Positions 16,818 through 25,735 of a DNA stretch of 51,481 bases are shown here, piece after piece (the first letter of the stretch is position 1; every line of letters starts with the position of its first letter). The notes under the pieces are model-generated. The model was not told where the DNA came from. It did not search any database and worked only from the letters and a program-made list of their open reading frames with translations. The translations under genes and the position numbers were made by a program. The stretch is from NCBI GenBank assembly GCA_964637235.1, contig CAZWVR010000002.1, forward strand, positions 1-51,481, written 5' to 3'. This DNA is from CAZWVR01 sp964637235 (lineage in GTDB: Bacteria > Bacteroidota > Bacteroidia > Bacteroidales > S143-33).

Positions 16818-18492
16818 AAAGTGGCTTGAAGCAAGTGTTTTAGGTTCTATTTGGGGGAGCTTTGAGATAATAGTTGGAAGTATATTGCATAATTTAAAAC
16901 TTCCGCTTTCGGGCACTTTATTAGCGTCTTTTGTAGTTGTTCTAATGATAGGTTATGGTATGCAGAGTTCTAAGAATGGGATATTTTGGCGTGCTGGTAT
17001 TATTGCTGCTTTAATGAAGTCTGTCTCTCCCAGTGCGGTGTTATTAGGTCCTATGACCGCAATAATTTTAGAGGGCTTTTTGATGGAAATAGGGCTATTG
17101 CTATTTGGAAGAAATTTTTTTGCTTATCTTTTTTCAGGTATTCTTGTTCTTTATAGCGTAATTATCCATAAGATTGTTGCTTTATTACTTTTATATGGTT
17201 TTAATATTGTAAAAATCACGAGAAATTTTTATTATTTTATTCTTAAACAATTGAAAATAAATGGATTGAGTTTCTACCAAGCTCTTTTTTTACTCAGTCT
17301 TCTCTATGTAATTATAGGCATATTTAGTGCTACCGTAGGTTATATAATAGGTAAACGAGCCCTTCGGGTAAGAAAAAATAATGGTTTAAAATTACAGTTA
17401 AAAAAAATTTTACAGGAAAACCCCGATGATAAGAGATTTGCTCTTATTTTGCTTTTATTTCATATACTTTTTTTGATACTAATAATTCGGAGTTTACATT
17501 ATAGTTTGCTAATAGGGAGCCTCATATCTTTTGTCTATATAGTTTTTTGTTTAATACGCTATAAAGGTTCTTTTCGTAGATTTAGAAGGACAGGTCTTTG
17601 GCTTCAATTATTGATTATTTTTCTTATTTCAGCGTTTTTTTTCAATGGCAGTGGTATCTTTAATATTGCAGGAATAAAAGAGGGTATTGCAATGGTTTTA
17701 CGTTCTATTGTAGTTATTGTTTCATTTGTTGGAATAAGCCATGAATTAAGTAGTCCTTTGGTTAAGCTTATTTTGTATAAAAATGGTTTTAGCCAAGTTT
17801 ATACCTCTTTATCATTGGCATTTTCTGCTTTACCTATAATTAGTGCCAATTTTAAGAATAAAGAGTTTTTTAAACATCCGTTGGAGCATATTTCGGGACT
17901 TTTGGCATTAAACACTCTTTATGACGATTTTATTAAAATTTTGAATAGAAGGAAGTTATTTGTAATTACAGGAGAAGTCGATAGTGGAAAAACTGCATTA
18001 TTGCATAAAGTGATTAATTTGTTGCAGATAGAAAATATAGGTATTTGTGGCATTGTTTCGGTATCTGATGAACGAGAAAAATTTGTTTATTATGTTAAAG
18101 ATATTTCTAGTGGAATTTCTACTGTTTTATGCACACAAAAGAAAATAGAGAATGCAATTAAGATAGGCAGATACTATTTTTATAGTGAAGGATTGAGCTT
18201 TGGCTCGCAGGTGCTATTAAAATGTAAAGATAGTAATCTTGTTATCGTTGATGAAGTTGGACCACTGGAATTACGGAATAAAGGGTGGGCAAAGGCTTTA
18301 CAGTTTTTATTTGCTCAGTCTAATGCTATTCAGATATGGACTATTAGAAAAAAACTCGTTTATGATGTTTTGAAGCATTATAATATTGCAGAGGCTTTTA
18401 TATTTGAGGTTGGAAAAGATAAGCCAGAACAAATTATTTATGAGATAAAAAAAGCGGTAAAAAGTTTAGAAAGCGAGATGGTAATGGTATGA
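16789..18492 (+). CDS. Membrane fusion: ECF S-like and EcfT-like segments with THEP1-type NTPase
   Basis: The 567-residue protein has three parts. Residues 1-200 are a set of membrane helices (EASVLGSIWGSFEIIVGS, SPSAVLLGPMTAIILEG) resembling ECF-transporter substrate-binding subunits. Residues about 215-360 are further helices ending in an amphipathic stretch (HELSSPLVKLILYKNGF) reminiscent of EcfT/CbiQ couplers. From about residue 385 there is a soluble THEP1/NTPase_1 domain with Walker A GEVDSGKT (about 393) and Walker B LVIVDEVGPLEL (about 482). The last call is firm; the first two are by general resemblance. The start keeps the conserved-looking N-terminus and overlaps the DUF364 gene. 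Likely role: NTP-dependent uptake or regulation of a metal or cofactor. Confidence 0.65.
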   Translation: MIHWERKYNEKWLEASVLGSIWGSFEIIVGSILHNLKLPLSGTLLASFVVVLMIGYGMQSSKNGIFWRAGIIAALMKSVSPSAVLLGPMTAIILEGFLMEIGLLLFGRNFFAYLFSGILVLYSVIIHKIVALLLLYGFNIVKITRNFYYFILKQLKINGLSFYQALFLLSLLYVIIGIFSATVGYIIGKRALRVRKNNGLKLQLKKILQENPDDKRFALILLLFHILFLILIIRSLHYSLLIGSLISFVYIVFCLIRYKGSFRRFRRTGLWLQLLIIFLISAFFFNGSGIFNIAGIKEGIAMVLRSIVVIVSFVGISHELSSPLVKLILYKNGFSQVYTSLSLAFSALPIISANFKNKEFFKHPLEHISGLLALNTLYDDFIKILNRRKLFVITGEVDSGKTALLHKVINLLQIENIGICGIVSVSDEREKFVYYVKDISSGISTVLCTQKKIENAIKIGRYYFYSEGLSFGSQVLLKCKDSNLVIVDEVGPLELRNKGWAKALQFLFAQSNAIQIWTIRKKLVYDVLKHYNIAEAFIFEVGKDKPEQIIYEIKKAVKSLESEMVMV

Positions 18493-18519
18493 AAAATTTT
18501 ATGGGAGTGAATAAGATTA

Positions 18520-18527
18520 TATCTTTG
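18520..18527 (+). promoter_or_regulatory. Bacteroidota -7 promoter element for the MFS gene
   Basis: TATCTTTG lies 8 bases before the ATG of the transporter, with TTTT (one mismatch to TTTG) 19 bases upstream. The transcript would have a very short leader. It suggests that the transporter can be transcribed apart from the two genes before it. Confidence 0.5.
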
Positions 18528-18535
18528 CCGAAAAA

Positions 18536-19759
18536 ATGCGAATAGGTTATCTCTCCGAAAAAGATTATAGACGTAATTTTTGGGCATTTATATGGCATGC
18601 AGCATTTTTTGCAGTAAGTAAGAGTTTCATAGATACAGATACTGTTATATCCTCTTTAATAATAAAATCTGGCGGTAATGAGATTCTTCTTGGTCTTATG
18701 ACAACTATCATGATTGGAGGTGCAAATTTTTTGCAATTGTTTTTTGCTTCATTCATTTCACATGTTATTCAAAAGAAAAAGCATCTTCTGATTGCTATAA
18801 ATTTACGAATTCTCTTTGTTTTGATATTAGCTATACTTCTTATGAAGTATTCAGTGATGGATAACAAAATATTTTTTGCTATTTTTTTCGCAGTTATATT
18901 TGCTTTTACTTTTGCAGGTTCTTATGGAGGAATAGCATATACAGATTTACTGGGAAAATCTATAAAAAAAGAAAGTCGTTTGAAATTATTTTCGGTAAGA
19001 CAGCTTATGCAGGCTTTTGGCTTTGTAATTTCTGCTTTTTTAGTAAAAATAGTTTTAAAAAAATATTCTTTTCCTGATAATTATTTTCATTTGTTTTTAT
19101 ATGCCGCTTTTATTTTGTTTATAGGATCTCTTGGATTTTGGCTACTTAGGGAAAAAATTATAATTCCCAAAAAGCGGAAATCTATTATTGAATTTTTTAA
19201 ACTTATACCTTATGAGATAAAGAAAAATAAAAATTTGCTGTATTATATTTTAATTGTAAATCTTATTGGTATTCTAATTGTTTTTAGTCCTTTTTTAGTT
19301 TCTTTTTTTAAAATATATCATAAATTAACAGGCAATATAGTAGGTAATTTTTTGATTATTAAAATGATTGGAGCTGTGTTAGGTAGTGTTCTTGTTTTAT
19401 GGCGTAATATAAAATATAAAATCATTTTGAATTTAGCTGCAATTTTAGCAGCTATATTCCCTATTTTAGCGCTTATTACTGTTAAAAATATTGTACTTTA
19501 TTTGTTCGTATTTTTTATAGGTGGTATTATTATGTCATTTATTCGTATTGCAACTGGCGGTATTCTTATAGAAATATCAAATGATAAAAACCGTGCTGAA
19601 TATGCAGGAATTGTAGGAGCGGCTAATATTTCTGGTCTTATTTTCCCTTTATTTATTGGCTCATTTTTAAGAGCTTTGGGCTATATACCTGTATTTATTA
19701 CTATCTCATTGATATCAATATCAATGCTATTTTTAATAGGAAAATTAGATTGTAAATAG
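18536..19759 (+). CDS. Major facilitator superfamily transporter
   Basis: The 407-residue protein has about 12 hydrophobic segments in two sets of six, with a basic cytoplasmic loop (VIQKKKHLL) after the second helix and another basic loop (PKKRKSIIEFFKLIP) in the middle, as in MFS carriers. The substrate cannot be told. It lies 44 bp downstream of the ECF/THEP1 fusion, but has its own promoter-like element; a shared role in the same transport pathway is possible. A hairpin follows the stop codon. Confidence 0.75.
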   Translation: MRIGYLSEKDYRRNFWAFIWHAAFFAVSKSFIDTDTVISSLIIKSGGNEILLGLMTTIMIGGANFLQLFFASFISHVIQKKKHLLIAINLRILFVLILAILLMKYSVMDNKIFFAIFFAVIFAFTFAGSYGGIAYTDLLGKSIKKESRLKLFSVRQLMQAFGFVISAFLVKIVLKKYSFPDNYFHLFLYAAFILFIGSLGFWLLREKIIIPKKRKSIIEFFKLIPYEIKKNKNLLYYILIVNLIGILIVFSPFLVSFFKIYHKLTGNIVGNFLIIKMIGAVLGSVLVLWRNIKYKIILNLAAILAAIFPILALITVKNIVLYLFVFFIGGIIMSFIRIATGGILIEISNDKNRAEYAGIVGAANISGLIFPLFIGSFLRALGYIPVFITISLISISMLFLIGKLDCK

Positions 19760-19770
19760 AAAAGAGAAAA

Positions 19771-19813
19771 GGCGTAGATTGCAGGTGCTTGGATTGCACT
19801 CAGCTTCTACGCC
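19771..19813. terminator. Bidirectional hairpin between convergent genes
   Basis: An 8-bp outer stem (ggcgtaga/tctacgcc) with an internal loop and a 4-bp inner stem is flanked by T-rich sequence on one side and A-rich on the other. It lies between the MFS gene and the convergent PH-like gene and can serve both. Confidence 0.65.
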
Positions 19814-19844
19814 TCTTTATTTGTTGCTTAATGCTGAATAGATT

Positions 19845-20924
19845 TTATCTATTTATGTTCCGATAAATATAATCAATTGCTTTGTTTGCTAATATTCTTT
19901 CCGAGTCATGATTTGAAAATTTGTGTTTTTTCCCATCTTTTGTTTTTATTATAATTTCGTGCATACCTGATCTACCGAATTTTAGACTTGAGCCTAATGT
20001 ATCTGCTTTAATGGATTGTATTTCAGAAATAGGAATTTTCTCTTTTAGTGCAAATTTCCCTGTATTCTGTTTTTCAATTATATAGATATTATTTGAACCT
20101 AATCTAAATTTTTTATTGCCACCTATTCCTATACCAATATTAAATGTAATAATTTCTTCTTCGTCAGGTTCCATATAAGTTGGAGTAGGTTTAGCTATGT
20201 TTGTATCGCGCAATATCTTGATAAGAGCATTAAGCTTTGCATCGGTATATTCAGGTGTTATCAAATCGACATCATAAGTTCTGGGCTGAGAATCAACTTC
20301 AAGATATAATACAGACAGAGTTGACATTTTTTTATCATATATATCAAAATCTGTAATTCGTGAGTAATCAATTTCTTCTTCAACGATTATTTTTTCTCCA
20401 TCAAAAGAGAGCAGCAAAAGCTTTTCTTTGGTAAATAATAACGTTTTATCCTTCTTAATACCTATCGGATGTATAATCTCGTATTTTTTCAAATAGTCTG
20501 CCAATGCGTCTTTATTTTGTTTATAGACTATATTAATAAAATCAAGCATTGTAAAATCTTCTTGGGTAATGAGCTCTTTCAATTTATTAGCTAATTGGTT
20601 TCTTGAACTACTGGGCAGTAGAGAGCTAACAGTCCATAATTTTTTTTGTCCTTTTAGATTAAAATCAACAAGCAAAACAGTCATAAATGTAGTTTTTACC
20701 ATAAACTGTAAATTGCTAATGTCTTTTACTGTAAACTCGTCCGATAAGCGCATTTTTGCAAATGGTCGAAGTAATCCTAATAAAAATTTTTCTTTACTTG
20801 TATAAGCTAAAAGAAATTTTTCTTTTCCTTTGAGAGATTTTACGAGCCAATAGTATTTAATTTCTTCATCATCTCCTAAACAGCATTTTCTGAATTTTTT
20901 AGTAATACCTTGTAATGTTCTCAT
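19845..20924 (-). CDS. Uncharacterised protein with three PH-like modules
   Basis: The 359-residue protein has no signal peptide or membrane span. Three stretches share the same logic, a short strand, a phrase like LLFTKEKLLLLS and then an acidic-to-basic strand ending in an I/F-D/S-x-I helix cap: about residues 35-75 (AYTSKEKFLLGLL), 155-200 (LFTKEKLLLLSFD) and 270-320 (RLGSNNIYIIEKQ). This is the pattern of bacterial PH-like domains (YokE/bPH type), so I infer three tandem copies. It is probably cytoplasmic and may bind a protein or lipid partner. It is a single-gene unit. Confidence 0.55.
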   Translation of the reverse strand: MRTLQGITKKFRKCCLGDDEEIKYYWLVKSLKGKEKFLLAYTSKEKFLLGLLRPFAKMRLSDEFTVKDISNLQFMVKTTFMTVLLVDFNLKGQKKLWTVSSLLPSSSRNQLANKLKELITQEDFTMLDFINIVYKQNKDALADYLKKYEIIHPIGIKKDKTLLFTKEKLLLLSFDGEKIIVEEEIDYSRITDFDIYDKKMSTLSVLYLEVDSQPRTYDVDLITPEYTDAKLNALIKILRDTNIAKPTPTYMEPDEEEIITFNIGIGIGGNKKFRLGSNNIYIIEKQNTGKFALKEKIPISEIQSIKADTLGSSLKFGRSGMHEIIIKTKDGKKHKFSNHDSERILANKAIDYIYRNINR

Positions 20925-21077
20925 AGTATTATTTTTTTGGTTTAAATAAAGTTAAATTAAAAATTTATTAGGTGTATTTATTTTTGACAACTTTATAAAA
21001 AGAAGTGATAGGGAGTTTATTTTAAGTTATGAATGCTAATATTTAGTTAATCTATTTTATTTTAGTTTAATAGTAAA

Positions 21078-21085
21078 TACCTTTG
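21078..21085 (+). promoter_or_regulatory. Bacteroidota -7 promoter element for uvrB
   Basis: TACCTTTG stands 14 bases before the uvrB ATG, with TTTT (one mismatch to TTTG) 19 bases upstream. Confidence 0.55.
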
Positions 21086-21099
21086 CAGAAAATCGGGAT

Positions 21100-23130
21100 A
21101 TGGGGGCATTTCGTTTAGTATCTAAATATAAACCTGCTGGCGATCAGCCACAAGCGATAGAGCAATTGGTAAAAGGCATATTACAAGGCAAAAAGCATCA
21201 AGTATTGCTCGGAGTGACAGGTTCCGGTAAGACATTCACAATTGCCAATGTAATAGAACGTGTTCAAAAACCTACCTTAGTCATAAGCCATAATAAAACG
21301 CTTGCAGCTCAGCTATATGGAGAATTTAAACGTTTTTTCCCTGAAAATGCTGTAAATTATTTTATTTCCTATTATGATTATTATCAGCCAGAAGCATATA
21401 TTCCCTCGCAGGATAAATATATTGAAAAAGATTTATTGATTAATAAAGAAATTGAAAAATATAGGATTGCGGCTACAACAGAATTACTCTCTGGGAGAAG
21501 AGATGTAATTATTGTAGCTTCTGTTTCTGCCATATATGGTTTGACAAATCCCCAAGTTCTAAAAAGTAAAAAGTTTACAATAAATGTGGGTATGAATTTG
21601 GATATAGATAAACTGCTTCAAAAACTTGTAGAGGGATTTTATTCCAGAAACGATGAAAAATTTACTTATGGAACATTTAGGGTTAAAGGTGATAGCATAG
21701 ATATTTATACATATTTAGATGTGGCTTATAAAGTTATTTTTTGGGACGATGAAGTTGAAGAAATCTACTCTTTTGATCCACATAGTGGTATGCCTATTCA
21801 GAATTTTAACAGTATTGAAATTTATCCGACGAGTTTTTATTCTACTTCTGCACAAGATTTAGAACAGATTATCAATCAGATACGTTTAGATTTAGCTGCA
21901 CAGGTAGAATATTTTAAATCTTTGGGAAAATATCAAGAAGCTCAAAGGCTTATTGACCGAGTAAATTATGATATTGAAATGATAAAGGAAATTGGACATT
22001 GTAAAGGGATAGAAAATTATTCTCGTTATTTTGACGGTAGAGCGCCCGGAACACGTCCTTTTACACTTTTAGATTATTTCCCAGAAGATTTTTTGATTAT
22101 TATTGACGAAAGCCATGTGACTATACCTCAGCTTAGGGCAATGTATGCAGGAGATCGTTCTAGAAAACAAATTCTTGTTGATTATGGCTTTCGCTTGCCA
22201 GCTGCATTGGACAATCGTCCTTTAAAATTTGAGGAGTTTATGGCACTTGCAAATCAAATTATTTATATGTCTGCAACACCCGGTCCTTTTGAACTGCAAC
22301 AAACAAAAGGTTATGTTGTTGAACAGGTAGTTAGACCTACTGGCTTAGTAGATCCGCCTATTGAAATAAGACCTACACATAATCAAATTGATGATTTAAT
22401 TGCAGAGATAAATAAAACTGTCTCTAAAAATCAACGAGTTCTTATTACTACCCTCACAAAGAGAATGGCTGAGGATTTAACTGAATATCTTAATAATTTA
22501 GATATAAAAACAGCTTATATCCATTCTGATATTGATGCTTTGGAACGAGTTAAAATAATGGAAAGCCTTAGGGAAGGTAAAATATCTGTATTAGTAGGTG
22601 TCAATTTGCTCAGGGAAGGTTTGGATTTGCCAGAAGTATCCTTAGTGGCTATATTAGATGCCGATAAAGAAGGCTTCCTGCGTTCAGAAACCGCATTGAC
22701 CCAAACAGCCGGTAGAGCTGCCAGAAATTTGGACGGAAAAGTTATATTATATGCCGATAAAATTACTGATGCTATTCGAAAAACTATCGCAGAAACTAAC
22801 CGCAGAAGAGAAAAACAACTTAAATATAACAAAGAACACGGAATTATTCCTAAACAAGTAATTAAAGATAAAACGAGAATTTTATATGCCCAAGATTATT
22901 CAGACCTTCGTACTAATACTAAAAAAACTTCGCCTCAAATAGAAATTACTGCTTCTGTCGCTAATACTATGAGTAAAACTGATCTTAAAACTGCTATTCT
23001 GAAAATAAAAAAAGAAATGTTAAATGCTGCTGATAAGCTTGATTTTAAAACAGCTGCTTATCTTAGAGATGAGATGTTAGCTATGATTGAAATTTATGAA
23101 AATCGTTTTTCTGAAAAAATTAAAATTTGA
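21100..23130 (+). CDS. uvrB: Excinuclease ABC subunit B
   Basis: UvrB receives damaged DNA from UvrA, verifies the lesion and recruits UvrC for incision in nucleotide excision repair. The 676-residue protein has Walker A GVTGSGKT (38-45), the beta-hairpin YYDYYQPEAYIP that threads between strands, the helicase motif DESH, the ATP-site motif in LREGLDLPEVSLVAILDADKEGFLRS, QTAGRAARN, and the C-terminal UVR domain (KKEMLNAADKLDFKTAAYLRDEM) that contacts UvrC. Length and all motifs are normal. It is a single-gene unit with its own promoter element. Confidence 0.99.
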   Translation: MGAFRLVSKYKPAGDQPQAIEQLVKGILQGKKHQVLLGVTGSGKTFTIANVIERVQKPTLVISHNKTLAAQLYGEFKRFFPENAVNYFISYYDYYQPEAYIPSQDKYIEKDLLINKEIEKYRIAATTELLSGRRDVIIVASVSAIYGLTNPQVLKSKKFTINVGMNLDIDKLLQKLVEGFYSRNDEKFTYGTFRVKGDSIDIYTYLDVAYKVIFWDDEVEEIYSFDPHSGMPIQNFNSIEIYPTSFYSTSAQDLEQIINQIRLDLAAQVEYFKSLGKYQEAQRLIDRVNYDIEMIKEIGHCKGIENYSRYFDGRAPGTRPFTLLDYFPEDFLIIIDESHVTIPQLRAMYAGDRSRKQILVDYGFRLPAALDNRPLKFEEFMALANQIIYMSATPGPFELQQTKGYVVEQVVRPTGLVDPPIEIRPTHNQIDDLIAEINKTVSKNQRVLITTLTKRMAEDLTEYLNNLDIKTAYIHSDIDALERVKIMESLREGKISVLVGVNLLREGLDLPEVSLVAILDADKEGFLRSETALTQTAGRAARNLDGKVILYADKITDAIRKTIAETNRRREKQLKYNKEHGIIPKQVIKDKTRILYAQDYSDLRTNTKKTSPQIEITASVANTMSKTDLKTAILKIKKEMLNAADKLDFKTAAYLRDEMLAMIEIYENRFSEKIKI

Positions 23131-23151
23131 CTTATTGGTTAAATTTTCTGC

Positions 23152-23667
23152 TTAAATATCATAATTTATAAGGGCTCGTAAACATTCATAACGTATGCAA
23201 AACCAAGGTTTATCTCCAAATTTTTTCATATACTCATCTCCAAATTTTCTTTTTACCTCAGGCTCTTCAACAAGATAAATCATAATTAGAATAAAAATAA
23301 CTTCCAAAGGTGCAAATATCAATAAAAATGTTGGAGAGCCAAGAACTAAACCCCAGCCAATGGGCATAAATAGTAAACCAAAGTGCATAGGATGACGCAT
23401 ATATTTATATGGTCCTATATCTACAAGTTTGTTTGTTTCAAATTTAGGAATATCTCCCTGCTTACCATATCTCGATAGAATGCGTCCTGTTATTTTAGCT
23501 ATTCGTATGCTGAAACTTAATATCAGAATACCAAAAATTCCTGTTAAAATATGAAAGTAAGCATTGAAAAAATATTTTGAAAAAAATTGTGTGTCAATGA
23601 TAATTGCTACTGCTCCCACTCCAAATATCATTATAAACCAAATTAAAAATCTCCCTTTTGCAGACAT
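23152..23667 (-). CDS. Isoprenylcysteine-methyltransferase-like membrane protein
   Basis: The 171-residue protein has about four membrane segments and the ICMT/phospholipid-methyltransferase signature: LVDIGPYKYMRHPMHFG in the middle and an EEPEVKRKFGDEYMKKF stretch near the C-terminus. In the family these residues bind S-adenosylmethionine and methylate lipids or small molecules at the membrane. The substrate is unknown. It stands 21 bp from convergent uvrB, and more than 200 bp from the next minus-strand gene. Confidence 0.75.
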   Translation of the reverse strand: MSAKGRFLIWFIMIFGVGAVAIIIDTQFFSKYFFNAYFHILTGIFGILILSFSIRIAKITGRILSRYGKQGDIPKFETNKLVDIGPYKYMRHPMHFGLLFMPIGWGLVLGSPTFLLIFAPLEVIFILIMIYLVEEPEVKRKFGDEYMKKFGDKPWFCIRYECLRALINYDI

Positions 23668-23691
23668 TTTTTTATTTTTTGAAAAAAATTA

Positions 23692-23880
23692 GGGGATGAC
23701 CAAAAAGTCAAAAATAAAAAATTGTCACTAACACAACCTATTGATTTTTAAAATGTTATCTTTTTAAGGGTTGAATAATTTTTAAAAATATATTTATCAG
23801 TTATTTTACTGGTATTCAATATTTTACTCCCCCTAAGCCCCCTCTGATTACAAACAGAGGGGGACTTTTTAGACAGCCTC
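23692..23880. repeat. Possible 189-bp element with 17-bp imperfect terminal inverted repeats
   Basis: The left end (ggggatgaccaaaaagt, 23692-23708) matches the reverse complement of the right end (actttttagacagcctc, 23864-23880) at 13 of 17 bases. Inside the right end is a perfect 9-bp hairpin, ccccctctg/cagaggggg (23838-23863). The right-end motif recurs at 4256-4272 in the opposite orientation. It contains no gene and fills the intergenic space. It could be a miniature transposable element; no clear target duplication is seen. The hairpin may also act as a terminator. Confidence 0.4.
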
Positions 23881-23904
23881 TTTGTAAATGATGGATTAAA
23901 TCTT

Positions 23905-24444
23905 CTAAAAGTTTGCGAAATTAAATATTTTATCTATTTCGTCCATAAAATTAACAAATGATGGTTCAAAGCCTAAGTTATCATATTTTCCTGCTTCTGA
24001 AAAACTTAACAATTCTCCTTCTACACTATTAAGGTCTTGTGGTATCTCTCGTATTTTTACTCCATAATAAATTTGTTGTTGTGGATTGCAGATTTTTGAT
24101 ACTGTTAATATCATTGAATCGAGAAGTTCATGGCTTTGATTGTAAAAAAAGAGTTTAATTTTAAAATCTTTTGTTTTAGTTATTAAAGCTCTGTTGGCTA
24201 TTGCAATTTTGACCTTAAATGCATTCCAAATAGTTCTATGCCCTTTTACTTTAATTTTTATGAATTGATAATCGTGTGAATTTATTATTTTGCTTTCTTT
24301 TTGATATAGGATATTTCTGAGTTCGTCATACGAGATATTGTCAGTATTGTATGATGTAGATGTATCGTAAGCTGCTTGTTCTTGATTATCAAAATTGCAA
24401 GCAATAAAAATCGTTATTATACTTATAAAAAGTATTTTTTTCAT
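23905..24444 (-). CDS. Uncharacterised lipoprotein
   Basis: The 179-residue protein has a lipoprotein signal (MKKILFISIITIFIAC) with C at position 16, so it should be anchored in the envelope. The mature part has the pattern of a beta-sandwich (HDYQFIKIKVKGHRTIWNAF, LLDSMILTVSKI), but I recognise no family. It begins 6 bp after the stop of the peptidase gene upstream and is probably co-transcribed with it. Confidence 0.7.
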   Translation of the reverse strand: MKKILFISIITIFIACNFDNQEQAAYDTSTSYNTDNISYDELRNILYQKESKIINSHDYQFIKIKVKGHRTIWNAFKVKIAIANRALITKTKDFKIKLFFYNQSHELLDSMILTVSKICNPQQQIYYGVKIREIPQDLNSVEGELLSFSEAGKYDNLGFEPSFVNFMDEIDKIFNFANF

Positions 24445-24450
24445 TGATTG

Positions 24451-25650
24451 TTATTTTATTCCTAATTTTTTCTTAATATCTTGTGGGATAGCGTCTTTAT
24501 GCACCATAATATCCATAGTTTTGAGCATTACATAAGCGCGAGAGCAATAAATATAACCGTTGTATGGATTATCTGTACCCCATGAATTTTTTACTATGTA
24601 ATATGTTGTTCCGTTTTGATCGTGAGCTCTTCCGATAATATGCATACCGTGATCGTCTGTTGTGAGGTAATTATCGAATTGTTCTTGTCTCATTTGTTGA
24701 GTGACCTTTTTTTCTTTGCCGGGTTTCAGTAGGTTGTATTTTTCAGCTTTTGATAGTTGTTCCCATTTTTCGCGTTCGGTAGGTGTCATATCAGCGGGGT
24801 TTATATCTGGCAGTACAGCAACTCCGTATTTATAGGAGAAGTATGGTTCACTTACGTCTGCTGCCCATGCTACTGTATAGCCATTTTCCAAAGCATTATC
24901 AATGATTTTCATAAGATCTTCGATGGGGACATTATAATAATCTGCCCAAAGCCAGTTATCAGGGATTTCTAATGGGAAGCGGCTGTAAAAAGGGTGATGT
25001 GTATATGAGGTTATGCATACATAATCGTCGGGATTAAGTTTTAAGTAGTCAGTCATAAAGGTCTTAGGCGTGTATTCTTGTCCATTATAATTAAATTTTT
25101 TCATAGGAGTTCCCAGATATGCGTTTAATATACCTTTAAATCCGTTTAGCCAAGCCGTAGATAGATGCATTCCTCTTCTCATATTTTCTCCATAGTCTGC
25201 TATTGCTTTAATATAAGCTTTCAGAGCAGCGTCCATTTCGCCGTGTACGTGTTTTTTATATCCATAATTTAGACCTTTGTAGTATTTTTCAGGCATTAAC
25301 CCGTAATTTTTCATAATAAAGATTATATCTGGGAAACCTCCACCTGCTCCGAAGGTTAAATTGCCGTGCATTCTAACATATTTTTCTGCTTTGTTTAAAT
25401 ATGCGTAATAAACAATGAACATCTCTGAAAGATCTGGCACTTCTTCTGGTTTTAAACCTTGTTTTCTTATAACTTCACTTTCCAAAAATGACATCCCTGA
25501 AAATGCCCAGCAGGTACCAGATGCATATTGATTTTTTACAGAAGTCGTCTGTAAGCGAATGTCATCTGTGAATTTGTATTCTGTCTTATTTTGCGCTATT
25601 GCGATGTTGAAAAGTAATAATGCAAATAAAATAGAAATAGCTTTTTTCAT
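24451..25650 (-). CDS. Bleomycin hydrolase/aminopeptidase C-type cysteine peptidase
   Basis: The 399-residue protein has a signal peptide (ending NIAIAQ), so it acts in the periplasm or outside, unlike cytoplasmic PepC. Catalytic residues are C47 in SGTCWAFSG, H334 in DDHGMHIIG and N355 in VKNSWGTDN. The wide spacing between C and H, with a large helical insertion, is that of the C1B bleomycin-hydrolase family rather than papain. It likely trims peptides from the N-terminus. It leads a two-gene operon with the lipoprotein downstream and is divergent from ispF. Confidence 0.88.
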   Translation of the reverse strand: MKKAISILFALLLFNIAIAQNKTEYKFTDDIRLQTTSVKNQYASGTCWAFSGMSFLESEVIRKQGLKPEEVPDLSEMFIVYYAYLNKAEKYVRMHGNLTFGAGGGFPDIIFIMKNYGLMPEKYYKGLNYGYKKHVHGEMDAALKAYIKAIADYGENMRRGMHLSTAWLNGFKGILNAYLGTPMKKFNYNGQEYTPKTFMTDYLKLNPDDYVCITSYTHHPFYSRFPLEIPDNWLWADYYNVPIEDLMKIIDNALENGYTVAWAADVSEPYFSYKYGVAVLPDINPADMTPTEREKWEQLSKAEKYNLLKPGKEKKVTQQMRQEQFDNYLTTDDHGMHIIGRAHDQNGTTYYIVKNSWGTDNPYNGYIYCSRAYVMLKTMDIMVHKDAIPQDIKKKLGIK

Positions 25651-25672
25651 AGTATTATTTTTAGAGTTTTGT

Positions 25673-25680
25673 CAAAAATA
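25673..25680 (-). promoter_or_regulatory. Bacteroidota -7 promoter element for the C1B peptidase
   Basis: On the minus strand this reads TATTTTTG, 22 bases before the ATG; a TTTT lies 18 bases further upstream. Confidence 0.5.
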
Positions 25681-25718
25681 AAAATTCAGTTTTTTACGTA
25701 AAAGAATTTAACATTTTT

Positions 25719-25726
25719 TATTTTTG
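25719..25726 (+). promoter_or_regulatory. Bacteroidota -7 promoter element for ispF
   Basis: TATTTTTG ends 9 bases before the chosen ispF ATG. The element includes the TTG that would be the start of the longer frame, so that start is unlikely, and the mRNA may be nearly leaderless. Confidence 0.5.
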
Positions 25727-25735
25727 CATAAAAAA

